64,000 bases of DNA from L227-5C sp038209275 (GTDB lineage: Bacteria > Chloroflexota > Chloroflexia > Chloroheliales > Chloroheliaceae). Position numbers and translations under genes: made by a program. The notes beneath the pieces are model-generated. The model did no database searches and was not told where the DNA came from. It saw only the letters and a program-made list of their open reading frames with translations. Positions within the stretch are counted from its first letter, which is position 1; each line of letters starts with the position of its first letter. Shown here in pieces: positions 28,701-36,109 of this stretch. Location of the stretch: the NCBI GenBank assembly GCA_038209275.1, contig JBBQXW010000001.1, forward strand, positions 3,338-67,337, in the 5' to 3' direction.

Positions 28701-29144
28701 TTAGCTCTGCCTACTACCTTTTATATCTTTAGCTGGCGTTTTCTTGACTTAAATCGCACCGCCCAGCCCTATTATCTCGAACGAGATGAAATAGCCGCGA
28801 TTAACTGGCTCGGTACACGCACCCCGCCGAATATAGTTTTAAGCTCGCAAGAATTGGGTCAATACATGGCCGCCTGCACCGCCAACCGCCCGTTCCTGGC
28901 GCATTGGGCCATGACCCTCGATTTTTACACCAAGCGCAAACTAAGCGCCGAAGTGCTGGATGCTCGAACAGCACCCGAACGCCGGGCGGCGATTTTGGCG
29001 CAATATCAGGTAAAATTTATCCTTTATGGCGCGGTAGAAAAACAACTCGTGCCAGAACTAACCGACCCTGGCTTGCGTAAAGTTTTTAGTACCCCAAAAG
29101 CCGATGTTTATCAAGTCATTAACAGTGCCGGAGGATTGTCTTGA
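25779..29144 (+). CDS. Double-length GT-C-like polytopic membrane protein
   Basis: 1121 residues, more than 20 hydrophobic segments in two blocks. Block one (about 35-520) starts after a Ser/Gln-rich cytoplasmic tail and has the loop YYQGHYYSDKPPGPALAG near 90-110, typical of a family of predicted membrane glycosyltransferases. A polar linker (about 520-565) leads to block two (565-990) with YLFGYLKAT and LDVPDTTQYWAWMREM near 600-615, another first-loop pattern of GT-C-like proteins. A soluble C-terminus of about 130 residues contains LSSQELGQYMAA. Each block is as long as a normal GT-C enzyme, so this looks like a fusion. It has AGGAG 4 nt before the ATG and overlaps the next gene by 4 nt. 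Confidence 0.75.
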   Translation: MQTVATGLQSESSQSSNSFQSQSFGAAGASRQPTRRALIFLFLTLLAIYAYATPRWNDWNQNSRLSLVRAIVEQGTLRVDTYQSSTGDYAYYQGHYYSDKPPGPALAGVLPYAALKAALSSPPLASLITQISQSPSFNATFTEGTNYGQSDSTPRDKLIGAMGRILMTVVVICIPTAFMLCLFWKWCCQITGRYWLSLSLTLALAFGTTLFTYSTLFYNHALSATLLFISFYLLHRLKPAKGPKSWLAVCGFLLGFSLISQYESALIALLLGLYALATVSRTYWWHRILWLGVGALPALLALVVYDLLAFGTPLPIGYQYSTLWLDKHSQGFMSLTYPHVEALWGLSFSPYRGLFFLSPFLLLALPGFYFGLRRKDYRSEAALALWSGVAFFLFNASSVMWWGGHAFGPRYLVTCLPFVAFGVALLLREATIRQWRGVALWFGLPVLLSVALVLPASLAGRQWPSEEFSNPLTDYLWPQLLSGNLALNLGRAIGLNGIFSYLPLIAGLGLLYGLMFLWPRRKTSPLVSSKLPGEIQRFHSTAPAGKMEVVTTVPESPTKANTAHWWRRDWFFVAAVTVAMLLFTSLPYLFGYLKATQTKVFIGIMLDVPDTTQYWAWMREMQQSWLIANPLTSEPNDPIFFNLLWGILAQMQLVTGWEQSLIYQLFRVGSIIFYGWLVWCFCKFLFARPLAQRTAFLLIMFGSGWGWISILIKQFTGTLANPLTVFLAEPNSFQSALAFPHLIFSVGLILAIFLLAFRAAESGQLKWAWAAAAIALVLGLEHAYDLLIIYSVLGCYWLLKMARLRRFDLSWFKILLIIGLVSLPPPLYFVYLTTVTPTWKGVLAQYGNAGVFTPDPFNLLILMGPLLLLAIVGLWTTFRPIQLTKPQSENSRTPDPRQERLLLLAVWFVVGFFLIYIPTNFQIKMFSGWQISIFGMAVVAIFGPVPSWIGKLKLPKIKLFKIQTELVLCLLLLLLALPTTFYIFSWRFLDLNRTAQPYYLERDEIAAINWLGTRTPPNIVLSSQELGQYMAACTANRPFLAHWAMTLDFYTKRKLSAEVLDARTAPERRAAILAQYQVKFILYGAVEKQLVPELTDPGLRKVFSTPKADVYQVINSAGGLS

Positions 29145-30268
29145 GGATCGGGATAGATGTACGCTATTTGTCACACGGCTTGATGGGCGGAGTGCATACC
29201 TACGTTTATCACTTTGTAACCGAATTAGCCCGGCTGGAAACGCCTGACCAGTTCTTTTTGTACGCCGATACCAAAAAACCGTTTGAACTGGAAGGACTAC
29301 CTTCCAACTTTACGTTGCGGCTGTTACCCTGGCACAATAAACTGGATAGTGTAAAGCTGGATTTACTTTTGCAAAAAGCCGCCGTCCGTGACCGCCTTGA
29401 TATAATGCACTTCCCGGCAAACTACGGCTTTAGTCCGCCCGGTGTACCAACCCTGATTACTTTGCATGATGCCCTTAACATAACCCCGCTTTGGGAATCC
29501 ACTAAACGAGACTTGAAGCGGCCTAAAACTATCGCCCTCACGCTTTATTTGCAAGCCATGACGCGGCTCTCGCTAAGCCGGGCTACCGGGTTAGTTACTG
29601 TATCAGAACACGCCGCCCGCAATATTACCGAAGTTAGCCGAAGTAAAATCCCCATTGAAAAAATTAAAGTTATCCACTCCGCGCCCGGCCCGCAATACTG
29701 CCGAATTAAAGACCCGGCTCAGCTAGAAGAAGTTCGGGTACGCCTGCAACTTCCCGCTAATTTTATTCTGGCCGATGGCTTGAAAAATCCCGGCGTTATT
29801 CTTCGCGCCTGGGAACGTCTACCCGCGCAATTACGCGCCGAATATCAACTGGTATTTTTTAGCCGTCGCACCGATCTTTTGCCGGTTGCCTTAAAAGCTA
29901 TCGAAGAAGGACGGGTGCGCCATCTGCTGCGGCCTTCCAGCGCTGAACTGGTAGCACTCTATAATATGGCTCGGCTCTTTCTTTTTCCATCCTGGGTCGA
30001 AGGTTTTGGCCTGCCTGTTTTGGAAGCGATGGCCTGTGGCGCACCCGTTATTGCTTCGAATCGTGGTTCAATCCCGGAAGTAGGCGGCGAAGCCGCCCTC
30101 TACCACGATGCCGAGGATGACGCACTGCTGGCCCACTACATAGAATTACTCCTAACCTCCTCAGACAAATGGCAGGTGCTACAGCAGCGTGGTTTTGAAC
30201 GGGCCAGACAATTTAGCTGGCAACGCGCCGCCCACCAATTACACGCTACCTACATCGGGGTTGGATAA
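29141..30268 (+). CDS. Family 4 glycosyltransferase
   Basis: 375 residues. TTG start at 29141 supported by GGAGG at about 29129-29133 and by the natural N-terminus RIGIDVRYLSHGLMGGVHTYV. The GT-B C-terminal half carries the EX7E element: PSWVEGFGLPVLEAMACG, then PVIASNRGSIPEVGGEAA, typical of mannosyltransferase-like GT4 enzymes. The start codon overlaps the stop of the double GT-C gene (TTGA), which suggests coupling. Cytoplasmic, building the lipid-linked repeat unit. Confidence 0.9.
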   Translation: MRIGIDVRYLSHGLMGGVHTYVYHFVTELARLETPDQFFLYADTKKPFELEGLPSNFTLRLLPWHNKLDSVKLDLLLQKAAVRDRLDIMHFPANYGFSPPGVPTLITLHDALNITPLWESTKRDLKRPKTIALTLYLQAMTRLSLSRATGLVTVSEHAARNITEVSRSKIPIEKIKVIHSAPGPQYCRIKDPAQLEEVRVRLQLPANFILADGLKNPGVILRAWERLPAQLRAEYQLVFFSRRTDLLPVALKAIEEGRVRHLLRPSSAELVALYNMARLFLFPSWVEGFGLPVLEAMACGAPVIASNRGSIPEVGGEAALYHDAEDDALLAHYIELLLTSSDKWQVLQQRGFERARQFSWQRAAHQLHATYIGVG

Positions 30269-30273
30269 GCCAC

Positions 30274-31749
30274 ATGGTTATACGAAATTCGTTATACAAT
30301 CTGGTTGCCCAACTACTGATTAAGTTAATATCATTTGGTTTTATGATTTTTGTGGTACGCCAGCTTGGGGCTACTCAGTTTGGCAAATATGCTATTGCTA
30401 CCGCTTTTGTCGGAGTGTTGATGGTCTTGTGCGACCTGGGACTGGGCAGCTATGTCAGCCGCGAAGTAGCACGAGATGCCGGACAGGTTGAAAAGCTGCT
30501 GGGTAATATGATGGCCTTGCGCTTTATCCTGGCAATCGGCTTCATTATTCTTACCACCCTGAGCGCCTGGCTGCTTGGCTATGAACCAGATATTATCCTG
30601 GCTATTTTTCTGGGGAGTTCCAGCCAGTTGCTTTTTGCCGTGCAAAGTACCCTTGATGCCGTTCTAATCGGTTCGCAGCGCCTGGGGGCTTCGGCCTTTG
30701 CTGCCTTGATTAATCAGCTAGTGCTGGTTGTTACTGGCACGATTATACTCTTACTCAATTTCGGGTTTGTTGGTTTAAGTATCGCCTCATTGCTAGGCAT
30801 TCTGGCCGCCACTCTGCTTAACAGCAGCACTATTCGGCGGAGAATAGGCCGAACCCGGCTTATCTTTACGCCCGGTGTTTGGCCCGATTTAGTAAAAAAG
30901 AGCTTGCCTTTTGGCATCAACCAGTTCGCCCTCACCGTTACCTATCGCCTGGATAGCCTGATGTTAGGCTGGTTTTGGAGCAATACGATTGTGGGGATGT
31001 ATAGCGCGGCCTATAACCTGATCTTTACGCTGGTAACAATCTCTAATAGCGTTAATTTGGCTCTGTTCCCGCACATGAGCCGCCAGTATACCGACGACCC
31101 GGAGAAAGCCCGCCAAAATTTCGGGCGCTATATGCGCTTTCTGTTTATACTGTCGCTACCAATGGCAACTATTGGGACAGTGCTGGCGGATGAATTAGCC
31201 TTGCTGTTGTTCTCAAAAGCTTATACTCAAAGCGGGTTGGCTTTGCGTATTCTGGTCTGGGCTTTGCCTTTGATGTTTTTGAACGAACTATTAGGATATA
31301 TCGCCGCTACTATCGGGCAGGAACGTGATATGGCTAAGCTCCGAATGATAAATGCCTTTAGCAATATTGGCTTGAATCTGGTCGTTATACCGAATTTTGG
31401 ACTGCTGGGCGCAAGTATTACTACTGTTTTGACCGAGGCCATTGGTATAATTCAATTTATACGGCTCTTTTGGGGCAAAGCTATTTTTCCGGCAAGCGCG
31501 GGCTGGCTGGTTCGCACTGGGTTAGCCGGGGCCGGGGCAGCAGGACTGGCTTTCTTATTGCTAAACTGGCCTATAATAGTGGCGGGAAGTTGCGCTCTGG
31601 TTGCTTACGGCGTTGGACTAATAATTACAAAGGCCATCACCCTTAATGAGCTTAAATTAGTGGTGGTCGCTTTCAAACGGAAAGCAGGCTTGGATGAAAT
31701 TTCTGGTAGTGAGCCATCATCTGCCGCCCCGGTATCAAGCCGGAGCTGA
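30274..31749 (+). CDS. Polysaccharide flippase of the MOP superfamily (Wzx-like)
   Basis: 491 residues with about 14 hydrophobic helices, the expected size for Wzx. The N-terminus VIRNSLYNLVAQLLIKLISFGFMIFVVRQLGATQFGKYAIA is a textbook Polysacc_synt start, and later blocks include LPFGINQFALTVTYRLDSLMLGWFWS and ALPLMFLNELLGYI. It moves undecaprenyl-diphosphate-linked repeat units across the membrane. It lies 5 nt after the GT4 gene, and its last 56 nt overlap the following GT4 gene. Confidence 0.92.
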   Translation: MVIRNSLYNLVAQLLIKLISFGFMIFVVRQLGATQFGKYAIATAFVGVLMVLCDLGLGSYVSREVARDAGQVEKLLGNMMALRFILAIGFIILTTLSAWLLGYEPDIILAIFLGSSSQLLFAVQSTLDAVLIGSQRLGASAFAALINQLVLVVTGTIILLLNFGFVGLSIASLLGILAATLLNSSTIRRRIGRTRLIFTPGVWPDLVKKSLPFGINQFALTVTYRLDSLMLGWFWSNTIVGMYSAAYNLIFTLVTISNSVNLALFPHMSRQYTDDPEKARQNFGRYMRFLFILSLPMATIGTVLADELALLLFSKAYTQSGLALRILVWALPLMFLNELLGYIAATIGQERDMAKLRMINAFSNIGLNLVVIPNFGLLGASITTVLTEAIGIIQFIRLFWGKAIFPASAGWLVRTGLAGAGAAGLAFLLLNWPIIVAGSCALVAYGVGLIITKAITLNELKLVVVAFKRKAGLDEISGSEPSSAAPVSSRS

Positions 31750-33055
31750 GCTTTATGCTTTGCGCCAGGCGCTATGGCTTCAGAACAAAGGGCATACCGT
31801 CCAGGCAGTTGCCGTAGAAGAAATTGAAGCACCCGTGCCACAGCTTGAAATACGTCAGGAAAAATACCTCGGCCTGGAAGTGAATCGGCTTTATTTCAAC
31901 CGCCTTTCCTATCCCAATCCTCTTGAAGCCAGCCATCTTAATCCCGAAATAGCCGACTGGATGAAAAAATTGCTATCGCAATACCGCCCCGACGTAATGC
32001 TGGTTAACGCTTGTTATTTGCTGGGCGTGGGTATTCTGGAAGCGGCCCGGCAACTGAATGTCCCGGTAGCCCTAACTTTGCACGATTTTTGGTTTCTGTG
32101 CCAGCGCCTTACTTTGATGCGGCCCGACGATCAACTCTGCGATGGTAAAGTGAGCGCCGCCGATTGTGCGTGGTGCCTGAGTAAAGACTCACGCCGCTAC
32201 TTATGGGCCGATAAGATTACCGGGGGCTGGGCCGGACGAACAATAGTAGCCGGGGCGCAGGCCCATTTAGAACCCTTTATGACGCTATTGGGCGGGCGGC
32301 ACAAAATCGAGACGCTGGCTCTGCGCCGTCGGCGACTACTGGAAGCTTTGCGAGGCGTGGAAACTATTATTGCCCCTTCGCACTACCTCAAACAGCTTTT
32401 TGTCGAAAATGGCTTTCCGGCAGATAAAATTCACTACTGCCGCTACGGGCTGGATACCGAGCGACTGGCTGAACTTGAGCAAGAACGCAGCCGACAAGAT
32501 AGGGCTTCCGCTTCGTCCGAAGGTTTGCGGATTGGCTATTTAGGCCAGATTTTACCGCATAAAGGGGTAGATATTCTGGTGGAAGCTTTTCGGCAATTAC
32601 AAGATGCCCGCGCCAATCTGACCATTTATGGCGCGATGGGTCGGGATGCCAGATACGATAAACGATTGTACCAGCTTGCCGCCGAAGATAGCCGTATCAA
32701 ATTCGCCGGGTCGTATCCGCCGGAAACCCTGCCTGCTATTCTATTGAGTCTGGATGTCGTAGTTGTACCTTCAATTTGGTTAGAAAATTCGCCGCTGGTT
32801 ATAATGGAGGCTCAGGCTGCCGGGCTGCCAGTCATAACAACTAATTTGGGGGGAATGGCGGAAATGGTGGAACACGAACGCAACGGGCTTTTGTTCGAGC
32901 GCAAAGATGTGTATGACCTCGCCCGCCAGTTGCGACGCTTGCTTACTGAACCAGCGCTGCTGGATCGATTAAAATCGGGGGTTGTCCCGGTCAAATCGCT
33001 CGATCAGGAGTTTTCCGAACTCTTGCCGATTTATCAAACCCTCACCATAAAATAA
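31694..33055 (+). CDS. Family 4 glycosyltransferase with cysteine-bearing insertion
   Basis: 453 residues. It begins with MKFLVVSHHLPPRYQAGAEL, the usual GT4 opening, so the 56-nt overlap with the flippase gene appears real. After the acceptor-side motif TLHDFWFLCQRLTLM there is an insertion with Cys residues (LCDGKVSAADCAWC). The C-terminal half has RIGYLGQILPHKGVDIL and the EX7E-type PSIWLENSPLVIMEAQAAG, then GGMAEMVEHERNGLLF. The 3' end overlaps the convergent Wzz-like gene by 14 nt. Likely a cytoplasmic repeat-unit transferase. Confidence 0.9.
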   Translation: MKFLVVSHHLPPRYQAGAELYALRQALWLQNKGHTVQAVAVEEIEAPVPQLEIRQEKYLGLEVNRLYFNRLSYPNPLEASHLNPEIADWMKKLLSQYRPDVMLVNACYLLGVGILEAARQLNVPVALTLHDFWFLCQRLTLMRPDDQLCDGKVSAADCAWCLSKDSRRYLWADKITGGWAGRTIVAGAQAHLEPFMTLLGGRHKIETLALRRRRLLEALRGVETIIAPSHYLKQLFVENGFPADKIHYCRYGLDTERLAELEQERSRQDRASASSEGLRIGYLGQILPHKGVDILVEAFRQLQDARANLTIYGAMGRDARYDKRLYQLAAEDSRIKFAGSYPPETLPAILLSLDVVVVPSIWLENSPLVIMEAQAAGLPVITTNLGGMAEMVEHERNGLLFERKDVYDLARQLRRLLTEPALLDRLKSGVVPVKSLDQEFSELLPIYQTLTIK

Positions 33056-34514
33056 CGCCGCCTACTTCCAGACGACTAACCTGGAAAAACCCGGCGAGGC
33101 CAGACAATGCCTTCTTTTTAGAGCGCTTCAGGCTGCACAAGACCAAAGCGCTATCACAATCGGTGCTTATAACGCTTAGATATTTCAAGCTGGTGGGCCA
33201 GCTTTGCACCATAAATTCCCATTGCACTGCCGTATTTTGAAATTCTCCATCTTCAAGCGGTAACTGGGTGGTCATAGTTTCGATTGTATCCATTGTATCT
33301 TTTGAAGAAGTCTGGCGGGATTTTCTGCCACTGGTGCTATCTCTAGCAATCACGACGTTGACGCTTACCCCTAGCTCGGCCAATGCCTTAGCCAGACCTT
33401 GTACCAGTTGCACGACATCCCGGGTGTATTGTTCATAAACTACCAGCACCCGCAGCCTATCGCAGTTTCGGTTGGCACTATAACTCGCCAACAAATCCGC
33501 CGCCAGTAATTCAAGCTGGTGTAAATATTGGTTGCGACGACGGTGTTTTAACAGTAAAATCGGGCGACCCAACAACTGCGCCACCTGTTGCTTATTAAGG
33601 ACCCGATTGTCCAGTTTCTCAATCAGATAAATTAAAATAATCAGTAGGGTCAAGCTAATCACCGCCAGCGCCAGCGCCGCATTTTTAGGCTGAGGGCCAA
33701 GCACTAACGGTATTAGATGCGGTTCTTCGACGATTTGGAGCTGATTTGGCTCAGTATTGCTGGTAAATTGCTCGATTTCTTTTAATTCCTGACTATAATT
33801 TTCCACCTCAGATTTAAGTATATTAGTATTATTGGTAATTAGAATATTTTTGCCGCTAGTTTCTCCATCCACACCTAATTGCTGGTTTAGTTCTGTTAAC
33901 TCATACTTGCGATAGTCAATCAAGTTTTCTAATTCAAGTTGCCGCTCTACCAGAAATTTTTGCTGGAGCGCCTTGCTCAATTCCTGAAGTTGTGGACTTT
34001 CTTCGGTGAGCAATTTAGCAATAGTTTTTAAAGTAAGTAAACAGCGCGAAGCATTACTATCTACAATTTGAACTTCAAAATAGGGTGTACCCGACCTGAA
34101 ATAAACTACTACCGATTGGCGAATTTGCTCTTCGGTCAGGTGCGCCTCCGACTGTTGAGCTACCATTTTCAGAAAATTTTCGTGGACTAGCAGCTGGCTA
34201 TAAATTGCTCCCAGCCGCAAAGTAACCAGCGGCGGAGCCTGGTCTTCAATTTGCTTCAAAGATGGACCGATATTAAGCAGGGTGCGAGCCTGATAATAGG
34301 TAGTGCCTCGTTGTATTGTGTAGTAAGCTACGCCACCACACAATATTGGCACAATAATTAACAGCCACCACCATTTGACAAGCGGGCGCAGGAGCAAGCG
34401 TAGCTCTAAGCCCCCATCTGGATTTGAGGGTTTGGCTAACTCTATGGGTTTACCTTCGCCGGAGAAATTATTTTGGGAAGTGGTTTCGGCTGGCCTACGG
34501 CTAGTTACCTGCAT
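33042..34514 (-). CDS. Wzz-like chain-length/co-polymerase protein with degenerate ATPase-like tail
   Basis: 490 residues. A first membrane helix (LLIIVPILCGGVAYYTI, near 55) and a second near 290 enclose a periplasmic region with coiled-coil character at about 165-245, the layout of Wzz/PCP proteins. The C-terminal 140 residues begin LRVLVVYEQYTRDVVQLVQGLAKAL, the position of a BY-kinase domain, but no Walker A GKS/T, Walker B or Tyr cluster is visible. It is therefore probably not a kinase. It is the last gene of an apparent operon with the propeller protein (9-nt gap) and a second Wzz-like protein. Confidence 0.78.
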   Translation of the reverse strand: MQVTSRRPAETTSQNNFSGEGKPIELAKPSNPDGGLELRLLLRPLVKWWWLLIIVPILCGGVAYYTIQRGTTYYQARTLLNIGPSLKQIEDQAPPLVTLRLGAIYSQLLVHENFLKMVAQQSEAHLTEEQIRQSVVVYFRSGTPYFEVQIVDSNASRCLLTLKTIAKLLTEESPQLQELSKALQQKFLVERQLELENLIDYRKYELTELNQQLGVDGETSGKNILITNNTNILKSEVENYSQELKEIEQFTSNTEPNQLQIVEEPHLIPLVLGPQPKNAALALAVISLTLLIILIYLIEKLDNRVLNKQQVAQLLGRPILLLKHRRRNQYLHQLELLAADLLASYSANRNCDRLRVLVVYEQYTRDVVQLVQGLAKALAELGVSVNVVIARDSTSGRKSRQTSSKDTMDTIETMTTQLPLEDGEFQNTAVQWEFMVQSWPTSLKYLSVISTDCDSALVLCSLKRSKKKALSGLAGFFQVSRLEVGGVILW

Positions 34515-34523
34515 AGTGCTGCT

Positions 34524-36083
34524 CTACTTGCGGGTAGTATGGCGCATTCGCCACACCACGAAGGTCGCCAATAGCACGCCAACTCCTACTATCGGCAGCA
34601 GCGCAAAAATTACGGCGCTGTAGCCTTCCTCAAGCCATTGCCGGGAAGGTGTACCCTCGACGGGTGGCAAAATTACCATCGAGGTAGGCAAGGCTGTAGC
34701 AGCATTGCGAACGGCAACGGCAGTTGGCTTCGGCGGCGAATAGAGGCCGACAGGTTGGGCTGTGATGCCGCTATCATAGGGTCGGGAACTGTACCAAAGC
34801 TGTTTACTCTCATCATCAATCGGTTTATCCCGCACAAACCAGACTAAGTGCAAGCGGTCTGGCCCAATGCTCAGACGGGGGTATTCGGGATAGCCAGTGA
34901 GTTGTGCTACCAGTTCAGGATTGCTCCACTCTCCCTTATCCCAGACACTATGAAAGACCGCGAGGTCATTTGGTCGTTCGCGAATGCCTTTCTTTACCTC
35001 TTCTAACTGAGCAACGGTAGCAAGGTGTACCCGTCCTTTACCATCTACCCCCAAATAATAGCGATCAAAGAAGTGTTGGGCTAAAAAGACGCGGGCCGTC
35101 AGGCCAGGTACGGGAGATGGGCTAGTCCAGGTCATGCCCCGGTCGTTGGATACGGCATAACCTACTGTTTGTTTATCCAGCACGCGCCAGGCTACCATTA
35201 CTCCGCTACTCCCAAAAGGCGTAACCACCATTTGAGCTATCGGTTCTTTGGGATCGCCGAACCAGGTTGGCTCAACCCAGGTTTTGCCGTCATCAAAAGA
35301 ATGAGTATACGCGCCATAGGTGGCGACCAGTTCGCTGGCTACGTAGTTATCATAGCCATCATCCCAGCTTACGTGTAGCCCATTTTGCGAGTCCAGTTTG
35401 AGAACTGGACGAGTAGCGGCTAATCTAGGCGCACCTACCATTTTGGGGAACGACCAGGTTACTCCCAGATCACGGCTCTGGCGATACATTACGACCTGGC
35501 GTAACTTACTAGCCCCATCTGGTTTTACCTGCGTCCAGATTACATGGATAACCCCTTGCGGGTCTACCACAATATCCGAATAGTAAGAACTACCAAAATC
35601 ATCAAAATTACGTGGCTCACTCCATGCCAAAGCCAGCGAAGCTTTATTAACCGGGGCATACTGGTAAAACAGCGAACCTTTAGCACGAAAGATAATATGC
35701 AACAACCCACGTTTATTATCAACTGCCAGCGAGTTGCGGGTCACAACCCCAAAAGGCGAAACAGCCACATTAAAAGGGCCGCTTTCGCCTACTACTCCGC
35801 TATTAGAAACGGGCTGATAATAAATTCGGTCATACTTCTCCCAAAGCGGCCCACCTTTTTCGCTGTAGAGGTCATTCCCGGAATAGATTATATGCACGCC
35901 GCCCTGACCATCTACCCCAATGTCGGGAAACCATGCCTGGGCCATTTTGCTAGAAAGATTGACTGGTTCACTCCATTGGGTTGACACCTGGCTCTGGGCC
36001 TGGCTTTGACTAGAGCCAAATAAGGCCAATAACAGCCCCACAACCAGATTTATTAAAAGTAATCTGCCTTTAGTTATCATCAC
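34524..36083 (-). CDS. Secreted, C-terminally anchored sialidase-type (BNR) beta-propeller protein
   Basis: 519 residues. A signal peptide ends around SSQSQAQ. The body has Asp-box-like repeats: RDLGVTWSFP, DDGKTWVEP and NDRGMTWTSP, plus related WSEP units, as in sialidase/BNR propellers. A single C-terminal helix (IFALLPIVGVGVLLATFVVW) followed by RMRHTTRK would anchor the domain outside the membrane. I do not see a full sialidase Arg triad, so a binding role is as likely as catalysis. It lies between the two Wzz-like genes with gaps of 9 and 26 nt, so it is probably co-expressed with them and may contact the growing glycan (inference). Confidence 0.8.
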   Translation of the reverse strand: MMITKGRLLLINLVVGLLLALFGSSQSQAQSQVSTQWSEPVNLSSKMAQAWFPDIGVDGQGGVHIIYSGNDLYSEKGGPLWEKYDRIYYQPVSNSGVVGESGPFNVAVSPFGVVTRNSLAVDNKRGLLHIIFRAKGSLFYQYAPVNKASLALAWSEPRNFDDFGSSYYSDIVVDPQGVIHVIWTQVKPDGASKLRQVVMYRQSRDLGVTWSFPKMVGAPRLAATRPVLKLDSQNGLHVSWDDGYDNYVASELVATYGAYTHSFDDGKTWVEPTWFGDPKEPIAQMVVTPFGSSGVMVAWRVLDKQTVGYAVSNDRGMTWTSPSPVPGLTARVFLAQHFFDRYYLGVDGKGRVHLATVAQLEEVKKGIRERPNDLAVFHSVWDKGEWSNPELVAQLTGYPEYPRLSIGPDRLHLVWFVRDKPIDDESKQLWYSSRPYDSGITAQPVGLYSPPKPTAVAVRNAATALPTSMVILPPVEGTPSRQWLEEGYSAVIFALLPIVGVGVLLATFVVWRMRHTTRK

Positions 36084-36109
36084 TTTAACAACCAGTCAGC
36101 CCGCCAGGT

